Origin: Shewanella waksmanii ATCC BAA-643
GTDB lineage: Bacteria > Pseudomonadota > Gammaproteobacteria > Enterobacterales > Shewanellaceae
DNA: 64,000 nt
Direction of reading: 5' to 3'
NCBI RefSeq assembly: GCF_000518805.1
Contig: NZ_JAEH01000030.1
Span: 1 to 64,000 of the forward strand
The notes beneath the pieces are model-generated. The model searched no databases. It was not told the DNA's origin and was given only the letters and a program-made list of their open reading frames with translations. Numbering within the stretch: position 1 is the stretch's first letter; each line of letters starts with the position of its first letter. The translations under genes were made by a program, and so were the position numbers. Of this stretch, positions 30,515 through 40,919 are shown piece by piece.

Positions 30515-31621
30515 ATGTTAAAAGCGATTTTATTAGCAGTTGTTATTGGAGGTTTTATGCTAACGGCCAACTTATTTTCATCTACAGCAGAAAAAGATCT
30601 GACGCTGGTAGGCGCTCACCATACCGACAAAGGCTTTCAAAACACCGCAAAAGACTTTAGTAATGACACTGCGATCTTGCCGCTACTTGGCCGTTATATC
30701 ACCGAGAAACGTACCGATGCCGCACCACTAAAAGCTATTCCGGTCATCACATTGCAGCAACAAGATCTGTTAGATATTCCTGTTGATCGCGACACGGTTA
30801 TTCGCCTCGGTCACTCAACAATTTATCTGCAAATAGCCGGTCAACGTTGGCTTATCGACCCAGTATTTAGCGAGCGCGCGTCGCCGTTTTCATTTGTGGG
30901 CCCCAAACGCTTCCATCAGCCGCCGATAGCACTGTCACAACTACCGGACATCGACGGCGTACTCATTAGTCATGACCATTATGATCATTTAGATAAGGAC
31001 ACCATCGCGCAAATACAGCATAAGGTACAACATTTCGTGGTGCCGCTGGGTGTCGACAAACATTTGTTAAAGTGGCAAGTGCCAGCGGCAAAGATCACCG
31101 CTTTAGACTGGTGGCAATCAGCGCAGTTTGACAAGCTCAATATCACCGCGACTCCCACACAACACTTCTCGGGACGCGGTTTACTCGACAGAGATGAAAC
31201 CCTCTGGGCGTCCTATGTCATCAAAGGACCAGACAGCAATGTCTATTTCAGTGGTGATCCAGGTTACTTTGACGGTTTCAAAGAGATTGGTCGTCGTTAC
31301 GGTCCGTTTGATCTCACCATGATTGAAACCGGTGCTTATGATAAAGATTGGTCAACCATTCACATGTCACCACAACAAAGCTTTCAAGCACACCAAGATT
31401 TGGGAGGCAATGCAATGATGCCCATCCATAACGGTACTTTTGATTTGGCGTTTCATAGTTGGTATGAACCCTTAGCGCGCATTCAAGCGTTAATTAGCGC
31501 TCATAACGACAACCAAGCTGACACGGTAAATAAAGTGCAATTACTTACCCCAAAAATGGGTCAAACATTGGCGGTCAACAATTTTCCCCACACCCAATCA
31601 TGGTGGAAAAATCTAAACTAA
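30515..31621 (+). CDS. MBL-fold metallo-hydrolase (RomA/NAPE-PLD-like), membrane anchored
   Basis: A 368-residue protein with a hydrophobic N-terminus (about residues 3-22) that is either a signal or an anchor. The metallo-beta-lactamase fold is shown by the zinc motif SHDHYDHLD (HxHxDH), a downstream FSGDPGYF aspartate ligand region and a final HNGTFDLAFHSW segment. The layout matches RomA/NAPE-phospholipase D-like lactonases or phosphodiesterases. The paired TetR gene suggests induction by a small hydrophobic molecule. The substrate is unknown. Confidence 0.85.
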   Translation: MLKAILLAVVIGGFMLTANLFSSTAEKDLTLVGAHHTDKGFQNTAKDFSNDTAILPLLGRYITEKRTDAAPLKAIPVITLQQQDLLDIPVDRDTVIRLGHSTIYLQIAGQRWLIDPVFSERASPFSFVGPKRFHQPPIALSQLPDIDGVLISHDHYDHLDKDTIAQIQHKVQHFVVPLGVDKHLLKWQVPAAKITALDWWQSAQFDKLNITATPTQHFSGRGLLDRDETLWASYVIKGPDSNVYFSGDPGYFDGFKEIGRRYGPFDLTMIETGAYDKDWSTIHMSPQQSFQAHQDLGGNAMMPIHNGTFDLAFHSWYEPLARIQALISAHNDNQADTVNKVQLLTPKMGQTLAVNNFPHTQSWWKNLN

Positions 31622-31769
31622 TAACTAAAGTAACAAGTGGCGATAAACATCTATTGCCACTTGTCATCAAAAACTTAATTAAACCAATATAAAACATAAA
31701 TTATTTATTTATGGTTGTTTAGCTCAACAAATAAAACAGTTTAATTCATCTTTAAGATATCGACATATA

Positions 31770-32131
31770 ATACCAATCAGTATAAACATTTAGTCATTCA
31801 GCGAGAATTTAGCGGTTCTGAGGTAAGGTCCTTAAATGCTCCTCGGTAACTGCTCCTGCGTTACCCTACCTCCTATATCCCTATAGTCGTGCATTAATGA
31901 CATTCACCACATCCATGTGGTTTGCAACGAGTGAAGAGCTATAGTTATTCTACGGTTAAGCTCGTTAACACAGCATCAGAATCGCTAAAACTCGCCATTC
32001 TGGCGCGTTTTAGGCTGCCAACTTCTGCGTTGAATAATTTCACAAGGGAACAACCATTGTTTCAATCATTCGCCTTGAATTAGTGTGCCCAAAGCGCGCT
32101 GAGTAGATCAAATTCTTATACTGATTGGTAT
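31770..32131. mobile_element. MITE-like element, copy 2 (362 bp, inverted relative to copy 1)
   Basis: Bounded by the same 16-bp inverted termini (ATACCAATCAGTATAA at 31770-31785, complement at 32116-32131). Most of the interior aligns with the reverse complement of 13310-13585, but about 86 extra bases lie at roughly 31979-32067. No protein-coding frame is evident. The element fills the middle of an 870-base gene-free stretch (31622-32491); the remainder is AT-rich, with no recognised gene, and leads into the ribosome-binding site of the next gene. Confidence 0.8.
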
Positions 32132-32491
32132 AATAATTTAGTATTAACATATCCCGCCCTATTATAAACAAGCTAAACCAAAGCATTAGTCCGCATTAAC
32201 TATGGCCTTACAAATAGCCATGATGCCAATACATACAGCAAATAAATCAGTATTTAGTATTAAATTACCCAGATTTAGAATTTATCAACTTAAGATAAAA
32301 TTATTCTCATTTCTAATTACTTGCCTATACTCTATAGCGGTAATCACTTTCACGAAAAAATGATTATTTATAAAACCTAAAACAATAACACTATAACTAA
32401 ATTACTCATGTAGTAACCATTTACCCTGGTTGAGTAACAATCCCTATTGATTAAATAAGGGTGTGTCGTAAAACCCATAATGGAGTAACAC

Positions 32492-33937
32492 ATGAAACCT
32501 CTATATCAGTGTATTTTTGCAATGGTCGCACTAATACTGATAAGCCTACCAGTGCACAGTGCTAACCTAAGTAACCCGCAGCAAGTTAAAGATTGTAATT
32601 TCAGCAAGAGCGCCAATTGGTGGCAGCAAGGCTATGATAGTTTGCCGAATAATATCGCCAATAACCCTGTCACCGGTGACCCGGAGTTTTGTGAGTTCTA
32701 CCAGTTTGCAGAAGATTGGTTCCTGTACCTGATCTCACCACAATCAGCTAAAACCAGCCAGGCCAACTGGGAAAATACCAGCCGATTTCCACTTCTAGAG
32801 TTAAGCGGTACTAACTCTTGTGATAAAGACGCTCCGGCGCACTCCTTTAATCTGCGCATGATCAAATCAGCCGATGACAGTTCGCCGTTTCAAATGCCAG
32901 AACGAATCGATCAGGCCGGTGCCGATGCCATCTACGATCAGCAAGGTAATGTGGTGTTTTATGAAATACGCTTTTCCCGCAACCTATGTGATGTTAAAGC
33001 CATTCAGTCGCAGGCAAACTTTCCTGGTAAAACACTAGAACTGAAAATGGCTTGGCGAATCATGACGGCCGACGATGATCCACAACAGTACTATCAAACC
33101 ACCGCCATCATTAATGACCAACCGCAGCAGCTAGGACTCGTTGGCTGGCACATCGTTATTACTGCTGACAATCACCCCGAAATGGTTTGGGTTACGGTAG
33201 ATCACAGTAATAATGCCGTGGTGTGCGATCAAATAGGCGCCCAGCAATCTGCTTATGACTTTACCAGCCAGGCTTGTGCTAAAAACATCAAAGATTGTAA
33301 TAACCTCAATCAATCCCTAAAGTCTACTTCCATTAGCTTACCCAGTGACGTTCAGCCCAATGATATCTGCCAGGTGTTCCCGTTTGGCACCCAAGCTAGC
33401 ACCGATACAAGCAGCCGAGACTGGCTCAACATCGCCCTCATTGAAAAGCTCAATGACAGCCTACAAAACCAACTGCTAGCCAGTGCCAACCTTCCCACCA
33501 GCATGAAAGTTTGGAAAAACTATCAAGTTACTGGTGCGCTATGGATATCGGATATTAATAAAAGCTCTAGCGATACCAGTAACCAACGCGGCTCATTAAA
33601 ATTAGCCAATACCGTAATGGAAACCACCTTCCAAGGTGATCCACACACTGGCGAAGGCACACTCAACTGTTTTGTGTGCCACAACTACAATGCCCCGGAC
33701 TCAGGTAAAAGCAACACCGCCTACGGCGCAAATTTAAGTCACATCTTTGACGATGTCATTGATGGGCAATGCCAAGATTTCCAAGCCAAATCAGTCATCA
33801 ACAGTCAAAGCCAAGCAGAAGCAGCCTGTCCGCAAGTGTGTAATGCACAGTCGCTAACTTGGCACGGACAGTGGACCAATCAAGATGCCAAAACCAGGGC
33901 TCAACTGCCGATGACCGTCTGTGGCTGCTGCCCATAA
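32492..33937 (+). CDS. Secreted mono-heme protein with C-terminal mannan-binding-lectin-like domain
   Basis: A 481-residue exported protein with a Sec signal peptide cleaved near residue 24 (VHSA-NL). The main body is not a family I can name; it contains several Cys and aromatic-rich stretches. One c-type heme motif, CFVCH, is at residues 393-397. The last ~50 residues match the pattern of MVL-type mannan-binding lectin domains: an AEAACPQVC segment, W-x-GQW, and a closing MTVCGC. It would therefore act in the periplasm or outside the cell and may bind both heme and glycan. GGAG precedes the start. The lipoxygenase gene follows after 84 bases. Confidence 0.65.
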   Translation: MKPLYQCIFAMVALILISLPVHSANLSNPQQVKDCNFSKSANWWQQGYDSLPNNIANNPVTGDPEFCEFYQFAEDWFLYLISPQSAKTSQANWENTSRFPLLELSGTNSCDKDAPAHSFNLRMIKSADDSSPFQMPERIDQAGADAIYDQQGNVVFYEIRFSRNLCDVKAIQSQANFPGKTLELKMAWRIMTADDDPQQYYQTTAIINDQPQQLGLVGWHIVITADNHPEMVWVTVDHSNNAVVCDQIGAQQSAYDFTSQACAKNIKDCNNLNQSLKSTSISLPSDVQPNDICQVFPFGTQASTDTSSRDWLNIALIEKLNDSLQNQLLASANLPTSMKVWKNYQVTGALWISDINKSSSDTSNQRGSLKLANTVMETTFQGDPHTGEGTLNCFVCHNYNAPDSGKSNTAYGANLSHIFDDVIDGQCQDFQAKSVINSQSQAEAACPQVCNAQSLTWHGQWTNQDAKTRAQLPMTVCGCCP

Positions 33938-33964
33938 CCTCACCTTCAAGTTAAAACATAATCA

Positions 33965-33990
33965 TAGGCTAACCACTGGGTTAGCCTATT
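33965..33990 (+). terminator. Intergenic hairpin upstream of the lipoxygenase gene
   Basis: A perfect stem (AGGCTAACC / GGTTAGCCT, extendable by AT pairs) lies between the lectin and lipoxygenase genes. There is no clear T tract, so it may be an attenuating or RNA-stabilising hairpin rather than a full terminator. Confidence 0.45.
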
Positions 33991-34021
33991 GTGCTAATGA
34001 TAAATGCATGGAGCAATCATC

Positions 34022-35953
34022 ATGTTCAACATAACTTTTGGTCACAACGACCATCCACGAACTTCACCTAGCCTGCCCCAACATGATTCACCATCTGAGC
34101 AAGAAGCTCGAGAAATACAACTTGCCGAAGCCAAAACAACCTATATTTGGGATACTGACGTGGCAAGTGTTAAAGGTGTGCCGATGGCAGAGTCGGTACC
34201 AGAAGCGGATAAACCAACCATAGCTTGGTTCATTAAGGTCATTGAAGTGGCGTTGCAAGTGGTTGAAAATACGCTAGCTAACTCTATCGAAGATGACGAT
34301 AGCGATGATTTAAGCACCTTAGGTCATATCCGCGATAATCTAAACGGTGTCCGCCAAAAATACCAAGATCAACAACAGCCATCAGCGGCTAGTTGGCTCA
34401 CCAATGTTTTAGTAGAAGCCAGACATTTGCTCAATCTCAACTTCAGCAATGTCAGCGCTGAACTTAAAACACTGCAACTGATTGTTGAGCGTCACCAAGA
34501 CAAAATATCCAATAGTGCCGACAATACGCTTGCGGCCTACAAAGAGCTGTTTAATACCATAGCGCTCAGTGATGTTGCAGAACAATTCCAATCAGATGCA
34601 ATGTTCGCCTACTACCGTGTAGCGGGTCCTAACCCAATGCTGATTACCTGCATCAGCGAAGTCCCTGCTAAATTTCCGGTTACAGACGACGGTTACCAGC
34701 AATACATGGGCGATAGCGATTCAATTGCAAAGGCCTTGAGTGAGCAAAGATTATTTCTACTCGACTATCACGAACTGCAACTGTTGGTCGATAACCCTGG
34801 TTTCTACGATGGCCTTGCAAAACAACTGTTTGCACCACTGGTATTACTGGCACGTCCCATCAACAGCGATGCCTTGGTACCTGTAGCGATTCAGCGTAGC
34901 CAAGATCCGCAGCAAAGCGAAATTGTCTACGCAACGGAAAACCCACAAGACGAGCAATACTGGCCGTGGCAAACCGCTAAAAGCATCGTCGAGATGTCTG
35001 AAGGTAACTACCATGAACTGTTTGTTCACTTAGCACGTACTCATTTGCTCATAGAGCCCTTCGCCATCGCCACCCAACGTAATCTCGCTAAAAGTCACCC
35101 ACTTAATGTGTTGCTTACCCCGCATTTTGAAGGCACTTTGTTCATCAACAACTCCGCCACCGGTAGCTTAATTGCTGAAGGCGGCCCGATTGATCAGATT
35201 TTTGCCGCTGAGATCACCTACAGCCAACAAGCCGCGGGCAATGACCGTTTAGCCTATGACTTTTACGCCAATATGCTGCCCAATGACCTAGCTCGCCGTG
35301 GGGTTGCCGATGCCAATATCTTGCCTAACTACCCTTATCGAGACGATGCGCTTTTGATTTGGGAGGCAATCAATCAATGGCTAAATCAATACGTTAATAT
35401 TTACTATCAACACGATAGCGACGTTATTGGTGACACTGAACTTGCGGCTTGGACAGCGGACGTTATCGAGCAAGGTAAGGTTGCAGGCTTCACGACGATT
35501 GAGAATAAAGCCCAACTGGTTGAAGTGTTAACAATGGTCGTATTTACTGCCAGTGCCCAACATGCCGCAGTGAACTTCCCCCAAAGCAGTATTATGACCT
35601 ATGCTCCGGCGGTATCTGGTTCTATCTGGGGTGACCAAGATCCACAAGGGGCTAACGAGCAACAATGGCTAGCAACCATGAGTCCATTAAGCCTTGCCAG
35701 TAAGCAACTTAACTTTTTGCATTTACTGGGTGGTGTGTACTATCGCATGCTGGGCCATTACCAAACCAATGACTTCCCTTATTTAGATTGGTTTGAAGAT
35801 CCAAAAGTCAGTGGTGAAGATGGAGCACTGAGCCGCTTTCAGCAACATTTACAAGAGATTGAACAGCAGATAAACCAACGTAATCGTCAGCAACGTGATA
35901 TCCCTTATACCCACCTGTTGCCGAGCCGTATCCCGATGAGTATCAATATTTAA
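34022..35953 (+). CDS. Bacterial lipoxygenase
   Basis: Non-heme iron lipoxygenase of 643 residues, which would dioxygenate polyunsaturated fatty acids to hydroperoxides. The iron ligands are recognisable: His336 and His341 in HLARTH, His514 and Asn518 in HAAVN, and the C-terminal Ile643. The family block IEPFAIATQRNL...HPLNVLL...PHF is intact. No signal peptide is visible, unlike Pseudomonas LoxA, so location is uncertain. Start 34022 is chosen because GGAG lies 8 bases upstream; another ATG 18 bases earlier has no such site. Lipoxygenases are uncommon in bacteria. The pairing with a secreted heme/lectin protein is notable. Confidence 0.88.
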   Translation: MFNITFGHNDHPRTSPSLPQHDSPSEQEAREIQLAEAKTTYIWDTDVASVKGVPMAESVPEADKPTIAWFIKVIEVALQVVENTLANSIEDDDSDDLSTLGHIRDNLNGVRQKYQDQQQPSAASWLTNVLVEARHLLNLNFSNVSAELKTLQLIVERHQDKISNSADNTLAAYKELFNTIALSDVAEQFQSDAMFAYYRVAGPNPMLITCISEVPAKFPVTDDGYQQYMGDSDSIAKALSEQRLFLLDYHELQLLVDNPGFYDGLAKQLFAPLVLLARPINSDALVPVAIQRSQDPQQSEIVYATENPQDEQYWPWQTAKSIVEMSEGNYHELFVHLARTHLLIEPFAIATQRNLAKSHPLNVLLTPHFEGTLFINNSATGSLIAEGGPIDQIFAAEITYSQQAAGNDRLAYDFYANMLPNDLARRGVADANILPNYPYRDDALLIWEAINQWLNQYVNIYYQHDSDVIGDTELAAWTADVIEQGKVAGFTTIENKAQLVEVLTMVVFTASAQHAAVNFPQSSIMTYAPAVSGSIWGDQDPQGANEQQWLATMSPLSLASKQLNFLHLLGGVYYRMLGHYQTNDFPYLDWFEDPKVSGEDGALSRFQQHLQEIEQQINQRNRQQRDIPYTHLLPSRIPMSINI

Positions 35954-35965
35954 ATCCACATACAG

Positions 35966-35996
35966 CAAGGCCGATAATCATTATCGGCCTTGTTTC
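35966..35996 (+). terminator. Terminator after the lipoxygenase gene
   Basis: A perfect 12-bp stem (CAAGGCCGATAA / TTATCGGCCTTG) with a 3-base loop is followed by TTTC, 12 bases after the stop codon. Confidence 0.8.
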
Positions 35997-36030
35997 GTGG
36001 TGTAACACCCAGCGGTTTAATGCAGCAGCT

Positions 36031-37173
36031 TTACTTTAGAACATCTTGCAACGCTTTTAGACACAGGGCGACATTTTCGCGACGAGCACCAAAACCCATC
36101 AAACCAATACGCCAAGCTTTACCAGCAAGCGCCCCTAAACCGGCGCCAATTTCTAAGTTATAGCGATTGAGCAACTCGCTTCGAACTGCAGCATCATCCA
36201 CACCATCGGGAATATACACAGCGTTTAATTGCGGCAGGCGGCTTTGCTCGTCTACCACAAAAGTTAATCCAAGCTCAGTCAGCCCAGCGCGTAACTCTTG
36301 GTGCATCTGTGCATGGCGCTGCCAGGCATTCTCTAAGCCTTCTTCGGCCAATAAACGCAGTGATTCATGTAGCGCATAGAGCGCATTTACTGGTGCCGTA
36401 TGATGGTAACTGCGTTTACCGCCAGCAGCCTGATCGCCACTCCAATAACCCATCACTAAGCTTTGATCTAAAAACCAGCTTTGTACGGGTGTACTGCGGG
36501 CCGCTAATTTTTCCACAGCCTTAGCTGAAAAAGACACTGGCGAGAGCCCGGGCACACAAGATAGGCATTTCTGACTGCCAGAGTAAATGGCATCAATGCC
36601 CCACTCATCAACTTTAAGTTCAACACCACCAAGTGAGGTCACTGCATCTACAATCGTCAAACAATCATGTTGCTGAGCTAATGCACATAACTGTTTGGCA
36701 TCAGATAATGCCCCAGTAGAGGTCTCTGCATGCACAAAAGCTAAGAACTTGGCATCGCTGTGCGCTTGCAGCGCCGCTTCTACATCAGCCACACTGACGG
36801 GTTCACCCCAAGGGTTGTCCACCATCACCGCCGTAGCACCGATACGTTCGACATTCTGACGCATGCGCTCACCAAATACCCCGTTGCGACAAACAATGAC
36901 CTTTTCCCCCGCTTCAACCAAGTTAACAAAGCAGGTTTCCATGCCCGCGCTACCTGGGGCAGAAACCGCCAAGGTCATGGCATTTTCGGTCTGAAACGCA
37001 TACTGAATCAGGGCTTTAAGCTCATCCATCATGGCGACAAATAGCGGGTCAAGGTGACCTATGGTTGGTCGCGATTGAGCGGCCAGCACTTCAGGGTAAA
37101 CATCGGAAGGACCTGGACCCATCAATGTTCGACGTGGGGGAGTAAAGGCTTTGATTTGCGGTGCTGCTAACAT
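36031..37173 (-). CDS. Class V aminotransferase (alanine-glyoxylate / serine-pyruvate type)
   Basis: PLP-dependent aminotransferase of 380 residues. The N-terminus has [11 protein letters not shown] and GHLDPLF, typical of AgxT-like enzymes, and the PLP lysine is in SGSQKCLS (about residue 197). A likely reaction is transfer from alanine or serine to glyoxylate or pyruvate. It is transcribed in the same direction as the ilv operon but after a terminator and a 266-base gap, so it has its own promoter. The gap (37174-37439) holds that terminator and no other gene. Confidence 0.85.
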   Translation of the reverse strand: MLAAPQIKAFTPPRRTLMGPGPSDVYPEVLAAQSRPTIGHLDPLFVAMMDELKALIQYAFQTENAMTLAVSAPGSAGMETCFVNLVEAGEKVIVCRNGVFGERMRQNVERIGATAVMVDNPWGEPVSVADVEAALQAHSDAKFLAFVHAETSTGALSDAKQLCALAQQHDCLTIVDAVTSLGGVELKVDEWGIDAIYSGSQKCLSCVPGLSPVSFSAKAVEKLAARSTPVQSWFLDQSLVMGYWSGDQAAGGKRSYHHTAPVNALYALHESLRLLAEEGLENAWQRHAQMHQELRAGLTELGLTFVVDEQSRLPQLNAVYIPDGVDDAAVRSELLNRYNLEIGAGLGALAGKAWRIGLMGFGARRENVALCLKALQDVLK

Positions 37174-37396
37174 CTTAATTCCTCTGCAAGGTAAATAGGC
37201 TGACTCATATCTACGATTGGTTTACCTCAAAAGCCGGTAAACCCATTCCCTACGTATTTAGTCTCAATAGGCGCTGTTATTGTTATTTGAACCTCATAGT
37301 AAGCACTGCCATGGCGTTATACAACTGGACTTATGGCTACTGTTGATCGGCACCTGAGCATATTTCAAACTAGTGTTTGAATTAGCAACATAGCAT

Positions 37397-37421
37397 AAAA
37401 AAGGGCGCAAATGCGCCCTTT
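37397..37421 (-). terminator. Terminator of the ilvGMEDA operon
   Basis: On the minus strand the hairpin AAGGGCGCA / TGCGCCCTT is followed directly by a T run. It lies 20 bases beyond the ilvA stop. Confidence 0.88.
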
Positions 37422-37439
37422 GATCTCAGTAAGTTGGCT

Positions 37440-38990
37440 TTATTCTCGATTATCCAAAAACAACCGATACGCTGGGCTTTGGGTTTCTTCTTGATAGACA
37501 AAACCCAACTTGGTCAAAAACTGCTGAAACGCAACATCATCAGCGTCTGGCACTTCAAACCCAGCCAACACACGCCCATAAGCAGCGCCGTGGTTACGGT
37601 AGTGAAATAAGCTAATATTCCACTGGCTTTGCAAAGTCGTGAGAAACTTAAACAGTGCACCTGGATGCTCTGGAAACTCAAAACTAAACAACCGCTCATT
37701 GAGCGCTTCAGGTGGATGACCGCCCACCATATAACGTACATGCAGCTTGGCAGTTTCGTCGTTAGAGAGATCTTGCACTTCAAAGCCATCACCGTTGAGA
37801 TTGGTTATGATCTCATCGAGCTCCGTTTGCCCGTTAGATAAGCGAATACCGGCAAATACCACCGCACTGTCACGACTAGAGAAGCGGTAGTTAAATTCGG
37901 TCATTGCCCGCTTTTCCAATAACTCACAAAAGCGTAAGAAAATACCCGGCCGCTCCGGTACTTTGACCGCCAAAATGGCTTCTTTCTGCTCGCCTAACTC
38001 ACAACGCTCAGACACATAGCGTAAGCTATGAAAGTTGACGTTTGCTCCACTTAAAATGGCCGCCACTTTCTCGCCCTTGCCTTGATCGCCAACATACTTC
38101 TTTAAACCCGCTAATGCCAGTGCACCAGCAGGTTCAGCAATCGCGCGGGTATCTTCAAAAATATCTTTAACAGCGGCGCATATTTCATCTGAGGTAACGG
38201 TCACCACATCATCAACATATTCGCGCGCCAGTTTAAACGGCTCAGCACCAATCTGTTTTACCGCCACACCATCCGCAAACAGCCCGACTTGGTCGAGTAC
38301 CACTCGACTATCGGCATCTAGCGCCGCTTTTAAGCAAGCTGAATCTTGCGGTTCTACACCTATAATTTTCACCTGTGGCATTACCGCTTTGTAATAAGCC
38401 GCTATCCCGGCAATTAACCCGCCGCCCCCCACAGGCACAAAAACCACTTCCAGATCCCGTTGTTGCTGCACCATCTCCTGCGCCACCGTGCCTTGGCCGG
38501 CAATCACCGCTTCATCATCAAACGGGGCAACATACACCCGGCCCTCCGTTTTCGCTATTTGCTGCGCGTGGCCATTGGCCATATCGAATGATTGGCCATG
38601 CAACACCACAGTACCGCCGAGACGACGCACCGCATCGACTTTGATATCGGGTGTGGTTTCTGGCATCACAATTACCGCGCTAATACCTCTCGCAGAGGCC
38701 GACATGGCAACGCCTTGGGCATGATTGCCTGCCGAAGCACACACTACGCCGCGCTGGCATTCTTCACTGCTCAGTTCAGCAATGCGATTGTAGGCACCGC
38801 GTAACTTAAACGAGTGCACCGGCTGCATATCTTCACGCTTGAGGAATACTTGGCACCCAAGCCGCGCTGATAGCTTATTTAAGCTAGACAGTGGCGTCAC
38901 TTTGGCAACATCATAGACCGAAGACAACAAGATCTTTTGCAGATAATAATGTGCTAAATCCAACTGAGTTTGCGAGGCAAGTGCCAACAT
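37440..38990 (-). CDS. ilvA: Threonine ammonia-lyase, biosynthetic (IlvA)
   Basis: A 516-residue PLP enzyme that deaminates threonine to 2-oxobutanoate, the first step of isoleucine synthesis. The PLP lysine is in SFKLRGAYN (about residue 62), a glycine-rich loop reads GGGGLIAG, and two C-terminal ACT-like domains (from about residue 335) supply isoleucine feedback inhibition, as in the long biosynthetic form. It starts one base after the ilvD stop and is last in the operon. Confidence 0.95.
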   Translation of the reverse strand: MLALASQTQLDLAHYYLQKILLSSVYDVAKVTPLSSLNKLSARLGCQVFLKREDMQPVHSFKLRGAYNRIAELSSEECQRGVVCASAGNHAQGVAMSASARGISAVIVMPETTPDIKVDAVRRLGGTVVLHGQSFDMANGHAQQIAKTEGRVYVAPFDDEAVIAGQGTVAQEMVQQQRDLEVVFVPVGGGGLIAGIAAYYKAVMPQVKIIGVEPQDSACLKAALDADSRVVLDQVGLFADGVAVKQIGAEPFKLAREYVDDVVTVTSDEICAAVKDIFEDTRAIAEPAGALALAGLKKYVGDQGKGEKVAAILSGANVNFHSLRYVSERCELGEQKEAILAVKVPERPGIFLRFCELLEKRAMTEFNYRFSSRDSAVVFAGIRLSNGQTELDEIITNLNGDGFEVQDLSNDETAKLHVRYMVGGHPPEALNERLFSFEFPEHPGALFKFLTTLQSQWNISLFHYRNHGAAYGRVLAGFEVPDADDVAFQQFLTKLGFVYQEETQSPAYRLFLDNRE

Positions 38991-38991
38991 A

Positions 38992-40842
38992 TTAATCCTC
39001 CAGCTTACTGGTATCTCTTACTGCACCTTTATCGGCACTTGTAGCTAGCATTGCGTAAGCTTTTAACGCTAAAGACACCTGACGCTGACGGTCAACTGGC
39101 TTCCAAGCTTGCTTGCCTTTGGCTTCCATCGCTGCGCGGCGTGCGCCCAGTTCAACTTCGCTAATCGCCAATTTAATACTGCGCTTAGGAATATCAATCT
39201 CAATTCTGTCACCGGTCTCAACCAGTGCAATGGTGCCACCAGCTGCAGCTTCAGGCGATACGTGACCAATAGACAACCCTGAAGTACCACCAGAGAAACG
39301 ACCATCGGTGATCAACGCACAAGCTGTGCCGAGCCCTTTCGATTTCAGGTAACTGGTTGGGTACAGCATCTCTTGCATGCCTGGGCCACCTTTGGGGCCT
39401 TCATAACGAATCACCACCACATCACCCGCCACGACTTCGCCACCTAAAATGCCGGCTACCGCATCATCTTGGCTCTCATACACCCGCGCCGAACCATTGA
39501 AAATGTGATTCTCTTCTTCGACACCCGCGGTTTTGACAATGCATCCATCTAGGGCAATATTGCCCGACAGCACGGCTAAGCCACCTTCTTGGCTAAAAGC
39601 ATTTTCGCGGCGACGAATACAGCCTTGCTCGCGGTCATCATCGACGCTATCCCAACGGCACTCTTGGCTAAACGCTTTCGTTGTTGGGATCCCAGCAGGG
39701 CCTGCTGAGAAGAATTTGCGTACTGCCTCATCTTGAGTCTGGGCAATATCATACTTGGCCAATACGGCTTTTAGGTTTTCACCCGCCACATGGCTAACTT
39801 CATTGTGCAGCAGGCCTGCGCGGTCGAGTTCACCTAAAATACCCATGACGCCACCGGCACGGTGCACATCTTCCATATGATATTTAGGTGTCGACGGCGC
39901 CACTTTACATAAATGCGGCACCTTGCGAGACATACGATCAATATCTGCCATGGTAAAGTCGACCTTGCCCTCTTGAGCAGCGGCAAGCAGATGCAATACG
40001 GTATTACTTGAACCGCCCATAGCAATATCCAGCGCCATGGCATTTTCAAACGCTTTAAAATTAGCAATATTACGCGGCAATGCTGACTCATCGTCATGTC
40101 TGTAATAACGCGTGGCCAAATCCATCACTCGGCGACCCGCTTCTAAAAAGAGTTCGCGGCGATCTGCGTGGGTCGCAAGCATAGAGCCATTACCCGGCAG
40201 TGATAAGCCAAGCGCTTCAGTTAGACAGTTCATCGAATTAGCGGTAAACATACCTGAACAAGAACCACAGGTCGGACACGCGCTACGCTCAATTTTCTCG
40301 CTGTCTTCATCTGACACGCGGTCATCTGCCGCAGCTACCATAGCATCAACCAGATCAAGCTTGATCAGTTGATCAGATAACTTGGTCTTACCCGCTTCCA
40401 TTGGGCCACCTGAGACAAAAATAACTGGAATATTCAGGCGCAAAGCGGCCATTAACATGCCCGGGGTAATTTTGTCGCAGTTTGAAATACACACCAAGGC
40501 ATCGGCACAATGGGCATTCACCATGTATTCAACACTATCGGCAATCAGCTCGCGCGATGGCAAACTGTACAACATACCGCCATGGCCCATGGCGATACCA
40601 TCATCAACGGCAATGGTATTAAACTCTTTGGCGATACCGCCAGCCTCTTCAATGGCCCCTGCAACCAATGAACCCATATCTTTTAGATGCACATGTCCGG
40701 GAACAAACTGAGTGAACGAGTTCGCGATGGCAATAATCGGTTTACCAAAGTCATTATCTTTCATTCCTGTCGCACGCCATAACGCGCGAGCGCCCGCCAT
40801 ATTGCGGCCTTCGGTACTCGTAGCTGAACGTAATTTTGCCAT
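38992..40842 (-). CDS. ilvD: Dihydroxy-acid dehydratase (IlvD)
   Basis: Iron-sulfur dehydratase of 616 residues, the same length as in E. coli, acting at the third common step of valine and isoleucine synthesis. Cluster and active-site features are visible: [26 protein letters not shown], and [14 protein letters not shown]. The reading frame is intact, unlike ilvG and ilvC nearby. It follows ilvE after a 77-base gap that contains a small hairpin. Confidence 0.96.
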   Translation of the reverse strand: MAKLRSATSTEGRNMAGARALWRATGMKDNDFGKPIIAIANSFTQFVPGHVHLKDMGSLVAGAIEEAGGIAKEFNTIAVDDGIAMGHGGMLYSLPSRELIADSVEYMVNAHCADALVCISNCDKITPGMLMAALRLNIPVIFVSGGPMEAGKTKLSDQLIKLDLVDAMVAAADDRVSDEDSEKIERSACPTCGSCSGMFTANSMNCLTEALGLSLPGNGSMLATHADRRELFLEAGRRVMDLATRYYRHDDESALPRNIANFKAFENAMALDIAMGGSSNTVLHLLAAAQEGKVDFTMADIDRMSRKVPHLCKVAPSTPKYHMEDVHRAGGVMGILGELDRAGLLHNEVSHVAGENLKAVLAKYDIAQTQDEAVRKFFSAGPAGIPTTKAFSQECRWDSVDDDREQGCIRRRENAFSQEGGLAVLSGNIALDGCIVKTAGVEEENHIFNGSARVYESQDDAVAGILGGEVVAGDVVVIRYEGPKGGPGMQEMLYPTSYLKSKGLGTACALITDGRFSGGTSGLSIGHVSPEAAAGGTIALVETGDRIEIDIPKRSIKLAISEVELGARRAAMEAKGKQAWKPVDRQRQVSLALKAYAMLATSADKGAVRDTSKLED

Positions 40843-40862
40843 GACACTAATTTCCTGTGTAA

Positions 40863-40882
40863 CAAAGGTGGCGTCACCTTTG
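40863..40882. other. Intercistronic hairpin between ilvE and ilvD
   Basis: A perfect 8-bp stem (CAAAGGTG / CACCTTTG) around GCGT, with no T run. It is more likely an mRNA-processing or stabilising hairpin than a terminator. Confidence 0.4.
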
Positions 40883-40919
40883 GATTAAATTGGTATTAAA
40901 TAGGTTGACCAAGCAAGGC

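Noticed and set aside
36167..37044. Plus-strand frames opposite the class V aminotransferase
   Set aside because: They are antisense to a clearly conserved enzyme and have low-complexity, unrecognisable products.
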